Notes: a model not told the origin generated them from the letters alone. A stretch of DNA of 64,000 nt from Novosphingobium nitrogenifigens DSM 19370 (GCF_000192575.1 NZ_GL876934.1:357941-421940); one strand, 5' to 3'; counted from the stretch's first letter, positions 18,391 to 27,405 are shown. Numbers and translations: made by a program.

Positions 18391-19653
18391 TCAGGCAACC
18401 ACGCTCAGCTTGGCGCCCTGCCCGCGCCGGTCGTGGCGGGCGATCCATTCGTCGACGACCGGGGCAATGGCATTGCGCCAGCGCGAGCCGTTGAAAATGC
18501 CGTAGTGCCCCACTTCGGGTGCGAGGTGATACTTCTTCATTTCGTCGGGGACGCCCGGAGTCAGCTTGATCGCGGCGCGGGTCTGGCCGATGCCCGAAAT
18601 GTCGTCGCGCTCGCCCTCGACACACAGGATCGCGGTATCGGTGATTGCCGAAAGATCGACCGCATGCCCCCGGTGGACAAGCTCGCCCTTGGGCAACAGG
18701 TGGTTCTGGAACACGACATAGACCGTCTGCAGATAGAATTCGGCCGTCATGTCGCAGACCGAGCGGTATTCGTCATAGAACCGCTTGGTCGCCTCGGCGC
18801 TTTCGCCGTCGCCCTGCACCATGTGCTTGAACAGGGCATAGTGGCTCATCATGTGACTGCCCAGGTTCATCGACATGAACGAGGCGAGCTGGACGAAGCC
18901 GGGATAGACCCGACGGCCCGCGCCCGGATAGTTTGCCGGGACTTCGGAAATCACGTTGTGCTTGAACCACACGTAATGCTTGGTGATCGCATGATCGTTG
19001 ACCGCAGTCGGGCTTTCGCGCGTGTCGATCGGCCCGCCCATCATGGTCAGCGTGGCCGGGCGGCAGGGATGGCCGCGACGCGCCATGACGGCGGTCGCCG
19101 CAAAAGCGGGAACCGATGGCTGGCACACCGCCATGACATGGGCGCCCGGACCGATATATTCGAGGAAACCGATCAGGTAGTCGATGTAATCGTCAAGATC
19201 GAAGCGCCCCTCGGCTTCGGGCACCAGCTTTGCATCGGCCCAGTCGGTGATGTAGACGACGTTGCGGTCGAGCATGCGTTCGACCGTCCCGCGCAGCAGC
19301 GTGGCGTAATGCCCGCTCATCGGCGCCACGATCAGGAGACGCGGCGCATCTTCGGGCAGGCCTTCATGCGTGAATTTCTTGAGATCGCCGAAAGGACGGT
19401 GAATCTCTGTGCTTTCCGTGACGGCATAGGACTGCCCATCGACGTGGACAGTCCGCAGGCCGAATGCGGGTTTCCCGCGCGGAGCCGAGGCATGGGCAAA
19501 CACATCGAGTGCCGACGCCAGCGCCTGCGTCCCTGCCGTGCCCGCAAAGGGATTACGCGGGTCATTGAGCATGTCGACCGTCATCGCGGCCATCGCGCTC
19601 CCGGCATTGAGGAGCGAGCGCTGCACTTCATAAGCCTTGTACAACACGAACAT
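18391..19653 (-). CDS. phaZ: Intracellular polyhydroxyalkanoate depolymerase
   Basis: A 420-residue alpha/beta-hydrolase that releases 3-hydroxybutyrate from native storage granules. The nucleophile is Cys177 in HVMAVCQPSVP, the cysteine lipase-like box of intracellular PhaZ rather than a serine box. The N-terminus (MFVLYKAYEVQRSLL) and the segment MSGHYATLLRGTVERML are typical of the family, and length is normal. No signal peptide. The C-terminus keeps the catalytic His region VGHYGIFNGSRWR. It is transcribed towards the MaoC gene and away from the ABC exporter. Confidence 0.95.
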   Translation of the reverse strand: MFVLYKAYEVQRSLLNAGSAMAAMTVDMLNDPRNPFAGTAGTQALASALDVFAHASAPRGKPAFGLRTVHVDGQSYAVTESTEIHRPFGDLKKFTHEGLPEDAPRLLIVAPMSGHYATLLRGTVERMLDRNVVYITDWADAKLVPEAEGRFDLDDYIDYLIGFLEYIGPGAHVMAVCQPSVPAFAATAVMARRGHPCRPATLTMMGGPIDTRESPTAVNDHAITKHYVWFKHNVISEVPANYPGAGRRVYPGFVQLASFMSMNLGSHMMSHYALFKHMVQGDGESAEATKRFYDEYRSVCDMTAEFYLQTVYVVFQNHLLPKGELVHRGHAVDLSAITDTAILCVEGERDDISGIGQTRAAIKLTPGVPDEMKKYHLAPEVGHYGIFNGSRWRNAIAPVVDEWIARHDRRGQGAKLSVVA

Positions 19654-19843
19654 GGTTCCTTGTCACGAGACGAGCACTTTACGGACTCGCGCTCTTTCAT
19701 TGCCGTCATAGTGTGAGCCATCATTCGATTGCGCAATGCAACTCTTGGACAATGCCGATCAAACGTTCGACCGACAGGGCAGCCGGGACGGCGGCGGCCG
19801 GAAAGCGCGATACGAACACGCGAACGGCGCCACCCTTTCGAAA

Positions 19844-19888
19844 TTTGCCTCGTGACAATGCTTATTGCCCCATACACCTTGAGGCAAA
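19844..19888. promoter_or_regulatory. Inverted repeat upstream of the ABC exporter
   Basis: TTTGCCTC (19844-19851) and GAGGCAAA (19881-19888) are perfect inverted 8-mers 29 bases apart, ending 21 bases before the exporter ATG in the divergent gap with phaZ. Possible operator or 5'-leader hairpin covering the ribosome site. Confidence 0.25.
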
Positions 19889-19909
19889 AATGCTCTACGC
19901 GCAGGCACC

Positions 19910-21799
19910 ATGAACGCCGCGATCCCGCCATCCGCGCCAGTCACACCGGCCACGCCGCCGGTCGAACCTTCCACATCCGCGATTGAGCCGGGGCAGTCCC
20001 CGTCCCAACCCGAGACAGATCCCAAGAGCGAGCCCCCGCGCGGCAAGACGCTGGGGCCGCTGCACATGGTGTGGAAACAGGCCCTTGCCTATCCCGGCCA
20101 AGTGGCGGCGGCAGGCTGCGCGCTGATCGTCACGGCCCTGTCGACCCTGGCCGTCCCCTATGGCTTTCGCATGGTGATCGACAAGGGGTTCTCACGCGGG
20201 GCCGATACCCATGCGCTCGGCGAATGGTTCATCATCCTGTTCGGCATCGTCGTCGTGCTCGGCATCGGCACGGCCACCCGGTTCTACTTCGTGTCGTGGC
20301 TGGGCGAACGGGTCGTCGCCGACATCCGCATGAAAGTGCAGGACAACCTGCTCAAGCTGCCGCCCAGTTTCTTTGAGATGAACAGTCCCAAGGAAATCTC
20401 CTCGCGCATGACCTCGGACACCGCGATCATCGAACAGGTGGTCGGAACGACCGTCTCGATCGCGCTGCGCAATTCGATCATGGGCATCGGCGGCATTGCC
20501 TATCTCTTTGCGCTGGCCCCTGCCCTGACAGCCTGGCTCCTGACCGGCATTCCGCTGGTGGTCGGCCCGATCGCCCTGTTCGGCAATCGCCTGCGCAAAG
20601 CCTCGCGCAGCAGCCAGGACCGCGTCGCCGATGTCGGCGTGCGCGTCGCCGAAGTGCTCGGCGCGATGAAAGTCGTCCAGGCCTTTGGACAGGAATCGCG
20701 GGAACTGGCGCGGTTCAGCCTTGCGGTCGAACGCACGTTCTCGACCGCACGCCGCCGCATCCTGATCCGCTCGATCATGACCGCCGTCGTCATCGTCCTT
20801 ATTCTGGGCGGGATCACCGCGCTGATGTGGGAAGGCGCGCTCGGCGTCGCCAGCGGCCGGATCAGCGGCGGCACAATTGCCGCCTTCGTCCTGACCGGCG
20901 GCCTTGTCGCCGGATCGTTCCAGGCCCTGACCGAAGTCTACGGCGATCTCCTGCGCGGTGCGGGCGCTGCTGAACGGCTGGGCGAGCTCCTGCGCGAAAA
21001 GCCCGAGATCGCGCCGCCCGCACGACCGATCGCCCTGCCCGCCCCACCGCGCGGACAGCTCGCGTTCCAGCATGTCACCTTCCGCTATCCCAGCCGCCCC
21101 GACAGCCCGGCGCTTCACGATTTCTCGCTGACGGTCGAACCGGGCGAGACGGTGGCCATCGTCGGCCCCTCGGGCGCAGGCAAGTCGACGCTGTTCCAGC
21201 TCGCCGAGCGTTTCTATGATCCGCAAGGCGGCATGGTCCGCATCGACGGCGTGCCCCTGCCCCAGGCCGACCCGGCGCAAGTGCGCGCCCGCATCGCTCT
21301 CGTTCCGCAGGAAGGCGTGCTCTTTGCCGCGACCGCGCGTGACAACTTGCGCTATGGCCGCCCCGAAGCGAGCGACGAGGACATCTGGGCCGCGGCCCGC
21401 GCCGCCAATGCCGAAGGCTTCCTGCGCGAATTGCCGCAAGGTCTCGACACGTTCCTCGGCGAGGACGGCACGCGCCTGTCAGGCGGCCAGCGCCAGCGGA
21501 TCGCGATTGCCCGCGCCCTGCTGCGCGATGCGCCCATTCTCCTTCTCGACGAAGCGACCAGCGCGCTCGACGCGGAAAGCGAACGGCTGGTGCAGGATGC
21601 TCTCGATCGCCTGATGCAGGCGCGCACGACTCTCGTCATCGCTCACCGCCTCGCCACCGTGCGCGCAGCCGACCGCATCATCGTCATGGACGGCGGCCGC
21701 ATCGTCGAGGAAGGCACCCACGCCTCGCTGCTGGAGGCCGGTGGCCTTTATGCCCGCCTCGCCGGATTGCAGTTCGAACAGAGCGACGGCCGGGACTGA
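19910..21799 (+). CDS. ABC exporter, fused permease and ATPase (MsbA-related)
   Basis: A 629-residue half-transporter that should work as a homodimer in the inner membrane. After a 40-residue proline-rich N-tail come six transmembrane helices (about 60-350), then the nucleotide-binding domain: Walker A GPSGAGKST near residue 420, signature LSGGQRQR near 523, Walker B LLLLDEATSALD near 543 and the H-loop in VIAHRLATVR. The architecture is that of lipid-A/multidrug exporters; it resembles the MsbA-related group common in alphaproteobacteria. Substrate unknown. Confidence 0.93.
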   Translation: MNAAIPPSAPVTPATPPVEPSTSAIEPGQSPSQPETDPKSEPPRGKTLGPLHMVWKQALAYPGQVAAAGCALIVTALSTLAVPYGFRMVIDKGFSRGADTHALGEWFIILFGIVVVLGIGTATRFYFVSWLGERVVADIRMKVQDNLLKLPPSFFEMNSPKEISSRMTSDTAIIEQVVGTTVSIALRNSIMGIGGIAYLFALAPALTAWLLTGIPLVVGPIALFGNRLRKASRSSQDRVADVGVRVAEVLGAMKVVQAFGQESRELARFSLAVERTFSTARRRILIRSIMTAVVIVLILGGITALMWEGALGVASGRISGGTIAAFVLTGGLVAGSFQALTEVYGDLLRGAGAAERLGELLREKPEIAPPARPIALPAPPRGQLAFQHVTFRYPSRPDSPALHDFSLTVEPGETVAIVGPSGAGKSTLFQLAERFYDPQGGMVRIDGVPLPQADPAQVRARIALVPQEGVLFAATARDNLRYGRPEASDEDIWAAARAANAEGFLRELPQGLDTFLGEDGTRLSGGQRQRIAIARALLRDAPILLLDEATSALDAESERLVQDALDRLMQARTTLVIAHRLATVRAADRIIVMDGGRIVEEGTHASLLEAGGLYARLAGLQFEQSDGRD

Positions 21800-21901
21800 C
21801 CCGGAAACGCGGGAATCGAAGGCATTGCCGACCCCGCGCGGCATCGTTAACGCTCCCTCCGAAAAGGGCCCGCCGGGTCCATTCGGGGGAAAGCTGGACT
21901 T

Positions 21902-24073
21902 ATGCCGAAATGCCCGTCCCGTCGCCGCGCGGCCCTGCTGCGCGCCGGGTTGTCGATCCTTGCGCTGTCCCCGGCATTCTCCCTCGCCCCCTCTGCACGG
22001 GCAGCAGAACCGGCCCCCGCCGCAATCGCGCCGAGCACGAGCGGGGCCGACTATCCCGTGCCGACCTTTCCCGGATGGGGCGTGAACCCCGCCGACATCG
22101 ATCACGCGGTCCGGCCCGGCGACGATTTCTTCGCCTATGTAAACGGTCGCTGGGCCCGCAAGGAAGTGATCCCCGACCAATACGTCTACAGCGGCAATGT
22201 CCTGGCCCTGCGGCTTCAGGCCGAACGCGCGGTCAAGGGGATCGTCGAGGAACTGGCAGCCGTCCCCCATCCGCAAGGGTCGGTGGAACAGCGCATGGCC
22301 GACAGCTACAAGGCTTTCCTCGATCAGCGGGCGATCGATGCCGCCGGGATGGCCCCGGCCCAGCCGTGGCTGTCGCGCATCCGGGCGGCAGCAACACGCG
22401 CCGACTTGTCCGCATTGATGGGCGAACCCGGAATGCCTTCACCGGTGGTATTCTCGGTCGAGATTGACCCCGCCAATCCGCAGGCCAATGCCGCGTTTGC
22501 CCGGATTGGCGGTCTCGGGCTGCCCGACCGGGATTATTACCTGTCCGACACGATCCGCAATGTGGAGATCCGCACACGGTATCGCGCCTATCTCGCCTTT
22601 CTGCTGGGCAAGGCCGGGTACGACAGTGCCATGGCCGACAAGGTCTATGAATTCGAGCACCAGATTGCTCTGGCCGACTGGGACCGGGCGCTCGCGCGCA
22701 ATCCCTTGCTGACGCACACGGTCATCCCTCACGCCGATTTCCTCGGCTGGAGCAGCGACTTTCCGCTCGCCCCGCTCGTCGATGGCAGCGGCCTTGGCAA
22801 GACCCCCTCGCTGATCGTGCGCGAAGTTCCGCCTTCGCCCGAGCTTGTCGCCCGTCTCGGCCTTTCCCCCGCCGATCTGGCAAAGCTGGGCGGCGGGATG
22901 CCCGCCCTTGCCCGCTTGCTCGGCACGCAGGACATCGCCACCATTCAGGCGTGGATGACGGTTCATTTCCTCATCGCCAATGCCGCAGTCCTGCCTTCGG
23001 ACATCGACGAAGCGAATTTCGCCTTTTACGGCAAGCTGTTGCAGGGACAACAGAAACAGCGCGAACGCTGGCAACGCGCGGTCGCCTCGGTTCAGGCGCA
23101 AATGGGCGAAGCGGTCGGCAAGATCTATGTCCAGCGCTATTTCCCGATGACGAGCAAGGCCGCGATGGAAAAGCTCGTTGCCAACCTGCGCCTTGCCATG
23201 GCCGCCAATCTCAAGGACCTGTCGTGGATGACGCCCGCAACGCGCGCCGCGGCACAGGCCAAGCTCGACCAGTTCGGCGTCAAGATCGGCTATCCCGACA
23301 CGTTCAAGACCTATGACGGGATGACCATGCATCCCGACACGCCGCTTGCGAACGCGGTGGAAGCCATACGCTGGCACTGGCAGGACGAGCTGCGCGAACT
23401 GGCCGAAGGCGTCGACCGGTCCAAGTGGCTGATGACCCCGCAGACGGTCAATGCCTATTACTACCCGCCCGCCAACGAGATCGTGTTCCCCGCCGCCTAT
23501 CTCCAGCCGCCCTATTTCAACCCCCAAGCCGACGATGCGGTGAACTATGGCGCGGTCGGGGCGACCATCGGCCACGAAATCGGCCATGGTTTCGACGATG
23601 CAGGTTCACGGTACGACGGGACCGGCAAACTCGCCAACTGGTGGACGGACGAGGACCGCAGGACGTTCGAGAAGCTGACTGCCAACCTTGCCGGGCAATA
23701 CGATCGCCAGTGTCCTTATGATGACGGCAAGACCTGCCACAACGGGCACCTCACGCTGGGCGAGAACATCGGCGACCTTGGCGGACTGTCGATGGCCTAT
23801 GAGGCCTATCACCTCTCGCTGCACGGCAAGCCTGCCAAAGTGATCGACGGCCTCACCGGGGACCAACGGTTTTTCCTGTCCTACGCGCAGGCGTGGCGCT
23901 GGAAATACCGCGAGACGTTCGCCAGGCAACTGCTCAAGACCGACCCGCATTCGCTGGCCGAAGCGCGCGTCAACGCGGTGCTTCGCAATTTCGAACCCTG
24001 GTACAAGGCCTTTGGCGTGAAGCCGGGCGACAAGCTCTATCTGCCGCCCGAGGAACGGGTCCACATCTGGTAG
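21902..24073 (+). CDS. Secreted M13 family metallopeptidase (neprilysin/PepO type)
   Basis: A 723-residue zinc peptidase. Residues 1-35 form a signal peptide (RRRAALLRAGLSILALSPAF... ARA), so it is exported to the periplasm. The first folded motif is DDFFAYVNGRW. The zinc site is GHEIGHGFDDAGS near residues 556-568, with the third ligand in GENIGDLGG near 620 and the family C-terminus PGDKLYLPPEERVHIW. M13 enzymes cut short peptides. It precedes uppP on the same strand with a 94-base gap. Confidence 0.95.
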   Translation: MPKCPSRRRAALLRAGLSILALSPAFSLAPSARAAEPAPAAIAPSTSGADYPVPTFPGWGVNPADIDHAVRPGDDFFAYVNGRWARKEVIPDQYVYSGNVLALRLQAERAVKGIVEELAAVPHPQGSVEQRMADSYKAFLDQRAIDAAGMAPAQPWLSRIRAAATRADLSALMGEPGMPSPVVFSVEIDPANPQANAAFARIGGLGLPDRDYYLSDTIRNVEIRTRYRAYLAFLLGKAGYDSAMADKVYEFEHQIALADWDRALARNPLLTHTVIPHADFLGWSSDFPLAPLVDGSGLGKTPSLIVREVPPSPELVARLGLSPADLAKLGGGMPALARLLGTQDIATIQAWMTVHFLIANAAVLPSDIDEANFAFYGKLLQGQQKQRERWQRAVASVQAQMGEAVGKIYVQRYFPMTSKAAMEKLVANLRLAMAANLKDLSWMTPATRAAAQAKLDQFGVKIGYPDTFKTYDGMTMHPDTPLANAVEAIRWHWQDELRELAEGVDRSKWLMTPQTVNAYYYPPANEIVFPAAYLQPPYFNPQADDAVNYGAVGATIGHEIGHGFDDAGSRYDGTGKLANWWTDEDRRTFEKLTANLAGQYDRQCPYDDGKTCHNGHLTLGENIGDLGGLSMAYEAYHLSLHGKPAKVIDGLTGDQRFFLSYAQAWRWKYRETFARQLLKTDPHSLAEARVNAVLRNFEPWYKAFGVKPGDKLYLPPEERVHIW

Positions 24074-24167
24074 GACTATCGGGGGCCCAAGCATTGAAGG
24101 AATTTAACATTGCAGCGCCGTGCGCAGGCTTGACCGCCCTGCTGCAGCGCGGCAATCCCATGCCCCT

Positions 24168-24983
24168 ATGGACAGCCTGAACATCACCGCCATCCTGCTT
24201 GGCATCGTCGAGGGACTGACAGAGTTCCTGCCCGTTTCCTCGACCGGCCATCTCGTCCTGGCGACCGAGCTTTTCGGATACAACCCGAAAGCCTGGGAAG
24301 TGTTCAACGTCGTCATCCAGCTGCCCGCGATCCTTGCGGTCGTGGTGCTCTACCGGAACACTTTCACGCAAGTCGCGATCGGCGTTCTGCGCAAGGACCG
24401 CGAATCGCTGCACTTCGTGCGCAACGTGCTCGCCGCCTTCATCCCGTCGGCCGTTCTGGGCGTGCTGCTCAAGAAAAAGATCGACGCCATGCTCGAAACC
24501 CCGGTGATCGTCGCGGTTGCGCTGATCGTCGGCGGCTTTGCGATCATCGCCATCGAAAAGTTCGCGCGCGAGGGCAAGTTCGAGCCGGTCAGCGCGCTGT
24601 CGCTGCGCAAGTCGTTCACGATCGGGCTGATGCAGTGCCTTGCCATGATCCCGGGTGTCTCGCGTTCGGGCGCCACCATCATGGGTTCGCTCGCGATGGG
24701 CGAAAATCGCCGCACGGCCGCCGAATTCAGCTTCTTTCTCGCGGTCCCGACGATGTTCGGCGCGACGGCCAAGCAGCTGTGGGACAACCGCCACGAACTG
24801 ACCGCACAGGCAGGGCCGGTGGGCTGGACGCAGATCGCGATCGGTTCGGTCGTATCCTTCGTCGTCGCTCTCGTCGTCATCCGCCTGTTCCTCGACTATG
24901 TGACGAAGCGCGGGTTCATTCCCTTTGCCGTCTATCGCATCATCGCGGGCGGCCTTGCCCTGGTCTGGCTGATGAAGATCTGA
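24168..24983 (+). CDS. uppP: Undecaprenyl-diphosphatase
   Basis: A 271-residue polytopic membrane enzyme that dephosphorylates undecaprenyl diphosphate to recycle the lipid carrier for peptidoglycan and surface polysaccharides. Both BacA/UppP signatures are present: GIVEGLTEFLPVSSTGHLVL at the N-terminus and PGVSRSGATI in the second half. ATG 24168 gives the usual start MDSLNITAILLG; there is no obvious Shine-Dalgarno site. The stop is 7 bases before the ppk2 start, so the two are almost certainly one operon. Confidence 0.96.
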   Translation: MDSLNITAILLGIVEGLTEFLPVSSTGHLVLATELFGYNPKAWEVFNVVIQLPAILAVVVLYRNTFTQVAIGVLRKDRESLHFVRNVLAAFIPSAVLGVLLKKKIDAMLETPVIVAVALIVGGFAIIAIEKFAREGKFEPVSALSLRKSFTIGLMQCLAMIPGVSRSGATIMGSLAMGENRRTAAEFSFFLAVPTMFGATAKQLWDNRHELTAQAGPVGWTQIAIGSVVSFVVALVVIRLFLDYVTKRGFIPFAVYRIIAGGLALVWLMKI

Positions 24984-24990
24984 TCGACCG

Positions 24991-25800
24991 ATGGCGCACG
25001 GAACCGACAAGCTTTCCCGCAAGGATTATTCCGCTCTCCTCGAACCGATGCAGGTCGAACTGACCGCGGCGGCGCGCTGGGCGGCCAAGACCGGCGCGCG
25101 CGTGCTGGTCCTGTTCGAAGGGCGCGACACCGCCGGCAAGACCGGGGCGATCCATGCCATTTCGGAAAAGCTCAATCCGCGGCAGGTCCGCACTGTCGCC
25201 TTGGCCAAGCCCAGCGAACGGGAAACCGGCCAGTGGTATTTCCAGCGCTATGTCGCCCACTTGCCGAGTGCGGGCGAAATCGTCCTGTTCGACCGCAGCT
25301 GGTACAACCGCGCCGGGGTCGAGCGCGTCATGGGCTATGCCAACGAGGATCAGGTGCGCGGCTTCCTTGCCCAGGTGCCGGTCTTTGAAAAGCTGCTGGT
25401 CGACGACGGCATCCTCCTGTTCAAGTACTGGCTGTGCTGCGATCAGGCGGAACAGGAACACCGCTTTGCCGAACGCCGCGACGACCCGTTCAAGCGGTGG
25501 AAGCTTTCGCCCGTCGATCTTGCCGCGCGCAAGCACTACGAGGACTATACCCGGGCCCGCGAAGCCATGCTGGCGGCCACTCACACGACCACGGCGCCCT
25601 GGACGCTCGTCGATTTCAACGACCAGCGTCGCGGTCGCCTGACGCTGGTGCGCAATCTGCTCGACCGGCTGCCCGACACCCGCGTGGATGTCGCACCGCT
25701 CGACCTGCCCGCGCTCCATCATGCCCCGCACAAGGAACGGTTCGGCCTGATCGACCCGATCCCCACCTTTGCAGGGGGGCCCCGCGAAGACGCGGACTGA
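24991..25800 (+). CDS. ppk2: Polyphosphate kinase 2 family protein
   Basis: A 269-residue soluble enzyme that uses polyphosphate to phosphorylate nucleoside diphosphates (or the reverse). Walker A lies in FEGRDTAGKTG (Lys50) and Walker B in IVLFDRSWYNRAGVERVMG (about residues 95-113). A single PPK2 domain is present, as in class I-III enzymes; the class cannot be assigned by eye. It is coupled to uppP with a 7-base gap and followed by a tandem repeat and a terminator. Confidence 0.93.
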   Translation: MAHGTDKLSRKDYSALLEPMQVELTAAARWAAKTGARVLVLFEGRDTAGKTGAIHAISEKLNPRQVRTVALAKPSERETGQWYFQRYVAHLPSAGEIVLFDRSWYNRAGVERVMGYANEDQVRGFLAQVPVFEKLLVDDGILLFKYWLCCDQAEQEHRFAERRDDPFKRWKLSPVDLAARKHYEDYTRAREAMLAATHTTTAPWTLVDFNDQRRGRLTLVRNLLDRLPDTRVDVAPLDLPALHHAPHKERFGLIDPIPTFAGGPREDAD

Positions 25801-25801
25801 G

Positions 25802-25857
25802 TTTTTCGGGACTCACCCTTTTTCGGGATACACTGGCTTTTTCAGGGTACACTGGGC
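25802..25857. repeat. Three degenerate tandem repeats, 17-20 bp period
   Basis: Units are TTTTTCGGGACTCACCC, TTTTTCGGGATACACTGGC and TTTTTCAGGGTACACTGGGC, beginning just after the ppk2 stop. They do not form an evident hairpin and lie outside any gene. Confidence 0.75.
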
Positions 25858-25945
25858 ATCCGGCAATCATGAAACGAACGCCGTACCCTTGACATTCAGG
25901 TGATTCTGCCCCAACGCCCCGCCCCTGTAGCGCAGAGATCTAGCG

Positions 25946-25974
25946 GGGCGGCGGCAAAGCCGCCCGTTGTTTTT
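25946..25974 (+). terminator. Rho-independent terminator after uppP-ppk2
   Basis: Stem GGGCGGC / GCCGCCC with a 6-base loop, followed by GTTG and TTTTT. It lies about 145 bases after ppk2 and 43 bases before rpmG, so it either ends the uppP-ppk2 message or attenuates rpmG. Confidence 0.65.
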
Positions 25975-26016
25975 GCGGGCATCTATTTTTCAGGACAGAA
26001 GTTTCAGGATAGCGAC

Positions 26017-26184
26017 ATGGCCAAGCCCACTACCGTCAAGATCCGCCTGGTCTCGACCGCGAACACCGGTTTCTTCTATGTGACCAAGAAGAATCCGCGC
26101 AACACCACCGAGAAGTTCAGCTTCCGCAAGTACGACCCGGTGGCGCGCAAGCACGTCGAGTTCAAGGAAGCCAAGATCAAGTAA
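26017..26184 (+). CDS. rpmG: 50S ribosomal protein L33
   Basis: A 55-residue basic protein, [20 protein letters not shown]... to ...EFKEAKIK. It matches the cysteine-free (zinc-independent) form of L33 used by proteobacteria: the CxxC pairs of the zinc form are absent. The length is the standard one for the family. It stands alone between a terminator and lolA. Confidence 0.97.
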   Translation: MAKPTTVKIRLVSTANTGFFYVTKKNPRNTTEKFSFRKYDPVARKHVEFKEAKIK

Positions 26185-26309
26185 TCTTGGCATCCGGCCC
26201 CGATTCACGGCTCGCCCATGGGCAGGTTCGAAAAGGTGGCATGTATGCCAAGTAAGGTTGTACAGGCGGGTTCACAGCCGGTTCAAGGGCCGGTAGCTAG
26301 CCCTCCGCT

Positions 26310-27014
26310 ATGACTTTCTTGACCAAGCTTTCCCGCGCGGTTTCCCGTGCGACGATCAAGGGCCCCCTCACCGCGTTTGCGGTGGGGGCCTTTTCGTTTT
26401 CGTCCATCCTGCTTTCCGCCGTCTCGTTTCCGTCCGTCGCGCACGCCGACCCCGCCGGGGCTCATCCGGCTGCCGTGGATGAAGCGATCGCCGCCCTGCG
26501 CGCGATTACGACGATGCGGGCCGACTTCGTCCAGACCGATGCCAATGGCGGCCGCCTCAACGGCACGCTGACCATGAAGCGTCCGGGCAAGATCCGTTTC
26601 CAGTATCAGCCGGGCGTCCCGCTGCTGATCGTTTCGGACGGCGCCGCGCTGACGATGATCGACTATGAAGTGCGGCAGGTCCAGCGGTGGCCGATCCGCA
26701 ACAGCCCGCTCGGCGCCCTGCTCGATCCGAACAAGGACGTGGCGCGCTTTGCCCGCCTGATCCCGACGGGCCGCCCCGATCAGGTCAGTGTCGCCGTGCG
26801 CGACCCCAGCCATCCGGAATACGGCACCCTGACGCTGCAGATGGTGCGCAAGGCTTCGGCACCGGGTGGTCTCGAACTTGATTCGTGGATCACCACCGAT
26901 GCCCAGGCGCGGCGGACGACCGTTCATCTGATGAATCCGCAATACGGTATCCCGGTGAACGAAATCACCTTCCGCTATCGCGACCCGAACCCGCAAAACC
27001 ACCGCGCGGGCTGA
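26310..27014 (+). CDS. lolA: LolA-like outer-membrane lipoprotein carrier protein
   Basis: A 234-residue periplasmic protein. Residues 1-47 are a long signal peptide with a basic region (KLSRAVSRATIKG), a hydrophobic core and VAHA cleavage site. The mature part starts with a helix (AVDEAIAALRAITTMRADFVQT) and continues with LolA strands (GTLTMKRPGKIRFQY, IPVNEITFRYRDP). LolA ferries lipoproteins across the periplasm. Codons 18-31 coincide with a terminator-shaped hairpin, which is unusual. Followed by xth, as in many alphaproteobacteria where ftsK-lolA-xth are neighbours; here ftsK is 30 kb away. Confidence 0.9.
   Translation: MTFLTKLSRAVSRATIKGPLTAFAVGAFSFSSILLSAVSFPSVAHADPAGAHPAAVDEAIAALRAITTMRADFVQTDANGGRLNGTLTMKRPGKIRFQYQPGVPLLIVSDGAALTMIDYEVRQVQRWPIRNSPLGALLDPNKDVARFARLIPTGRPDQVSVAVRDPSHPEYGTLTLQMVRKASAPGGLELDSWITTDAQARRTTVHLMNPQYGIPVNEITFRYRDPNPQNHRAG
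26361..26400 (+). terminator. Terminator-like hairpin inside the lolA signal-peptide codons
   Basis: GGCCCCCTCACCGC (26361-26374) pairs with GCGGTGGGGGCC (26379-26390) apart from a 2-base bulge, with a 4-base loop, followed by TTTTCGTTTT. Its shape is that of an intrinsic terminator reading into lolA, 50 bases inside the coding sequence. Confidence 0.5.
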
Positions 27015-27036
27015 TCTTTCCAAAGCGTTTTCAATA

Positions 27037-27075
27037 CAATGGCCCGGATCGGCTTGACGTCGGTCCGGGCCATTG
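27037..27075. terminator. Long hairpin after lolA
   Basis: CAATGGCCCGGA (27037-27048) and TCCGGGCCATTG (27064-27075) form a perfect 12-bp stem with a 15-base loop, 22 bases after the lolA stop. No T-run follows on the plus strand. Confidence 0.5.
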
Positions 27076-27141
27076 GTCATTTGGGGCAGGACGTAACCGA
27101 TACATTCCTGCGACAAACTGCAAAAACCCTGCACGTTGCGT

Positions 27142-27167
27142 TCATCCCAGCGAAAGCGGAGCCCAGC
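27142..27167. repeat. Degenerate REP-like stretch
   Basis: TCATCCCAGCGAAAGCGGAG followed by CCCAGC resembles the interspersed TCATCCC-GCGAAAGC-type palindromes of alphaproteobacterial intergenic regions. The palindrome is imperfect and only one copy is seen in this window. Confidence 0.25.
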
Positions 27168-27265
27168 TAGAGAGGTTTCAGCAAGACGGAATGGCAGGCA
27201 CTTCCCCCCTGTTGCCAGCCAAGCCCCCGAACCGACTTGCCACAGCGTGACGAACGCGGCTGGAA

Positions 27266-27303
27266 CCCTCGCCCCTTCCGCCCCCCTTTGGGGCGAGGGT
27301 TTT
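27266..27303 (+). terminator. Strong hairpin with T-run upstream of xth
   Basis: CCCTCGCCCC (27266-27275) and GGGGCGAGGG (27290-27299) make a perfect 10-bp stem with a 14-base loop, followed by TTTT. It lies about 250 bases after lolA and 100 bases before xth. Confidence 0.65.
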
Positions 27304-27324
27304 CCGCCCCCCTCCCAAGATCCG

Positions 27325-27369
27325 CGAAAACCGCCAGACCTGCGAAAACCGCCAGACCTGCGAAAACCG
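27325..27369. repeat. 2.5-copy tandem repeat, 18-bp period
   Basis: CGAAAACCGCCAGACCTG occurs twice without change, followed by a third partial CGAAAACCG, ending 36 bases before the xth start. Confidence 0.9.
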
Positions 27370-27405
27370 ATTGCCTGCCCCGATGGTGTGTCTAAAGCCC
27401 TTGGC

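Larger units (their letters stand above)
27015..27405. other. Non-coding region between lolA and xth
   Basis: This 391-base gap holds no convincing gene. It contains a 12-bp hairpin after lolA, a degenerate repeat-like stretch, a strong terminator and a 2.5-copy tandem repeat, listed separately. An open frame continues through it into xth but its translation is low complexity and proline/arginine-rich. Confidence 0.7.

Noticed and set aside
25921..25950. Stretch resembling the 5' end of a tRNA (GCCCCTGTAGCGCAGA)
   Set aside because: No D-arm closure, anticodon arm or matching 3' acceptor follows; it runs straight into a terminator. At most a fragment or chance.
27136..27405. N-terminal extension of the xth reading frame
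   Set aside because: The extra 90 codons translate a terminator and a tandem repeat into low-complexity Pro/Arg sequence; xth has its normal start at 27406.
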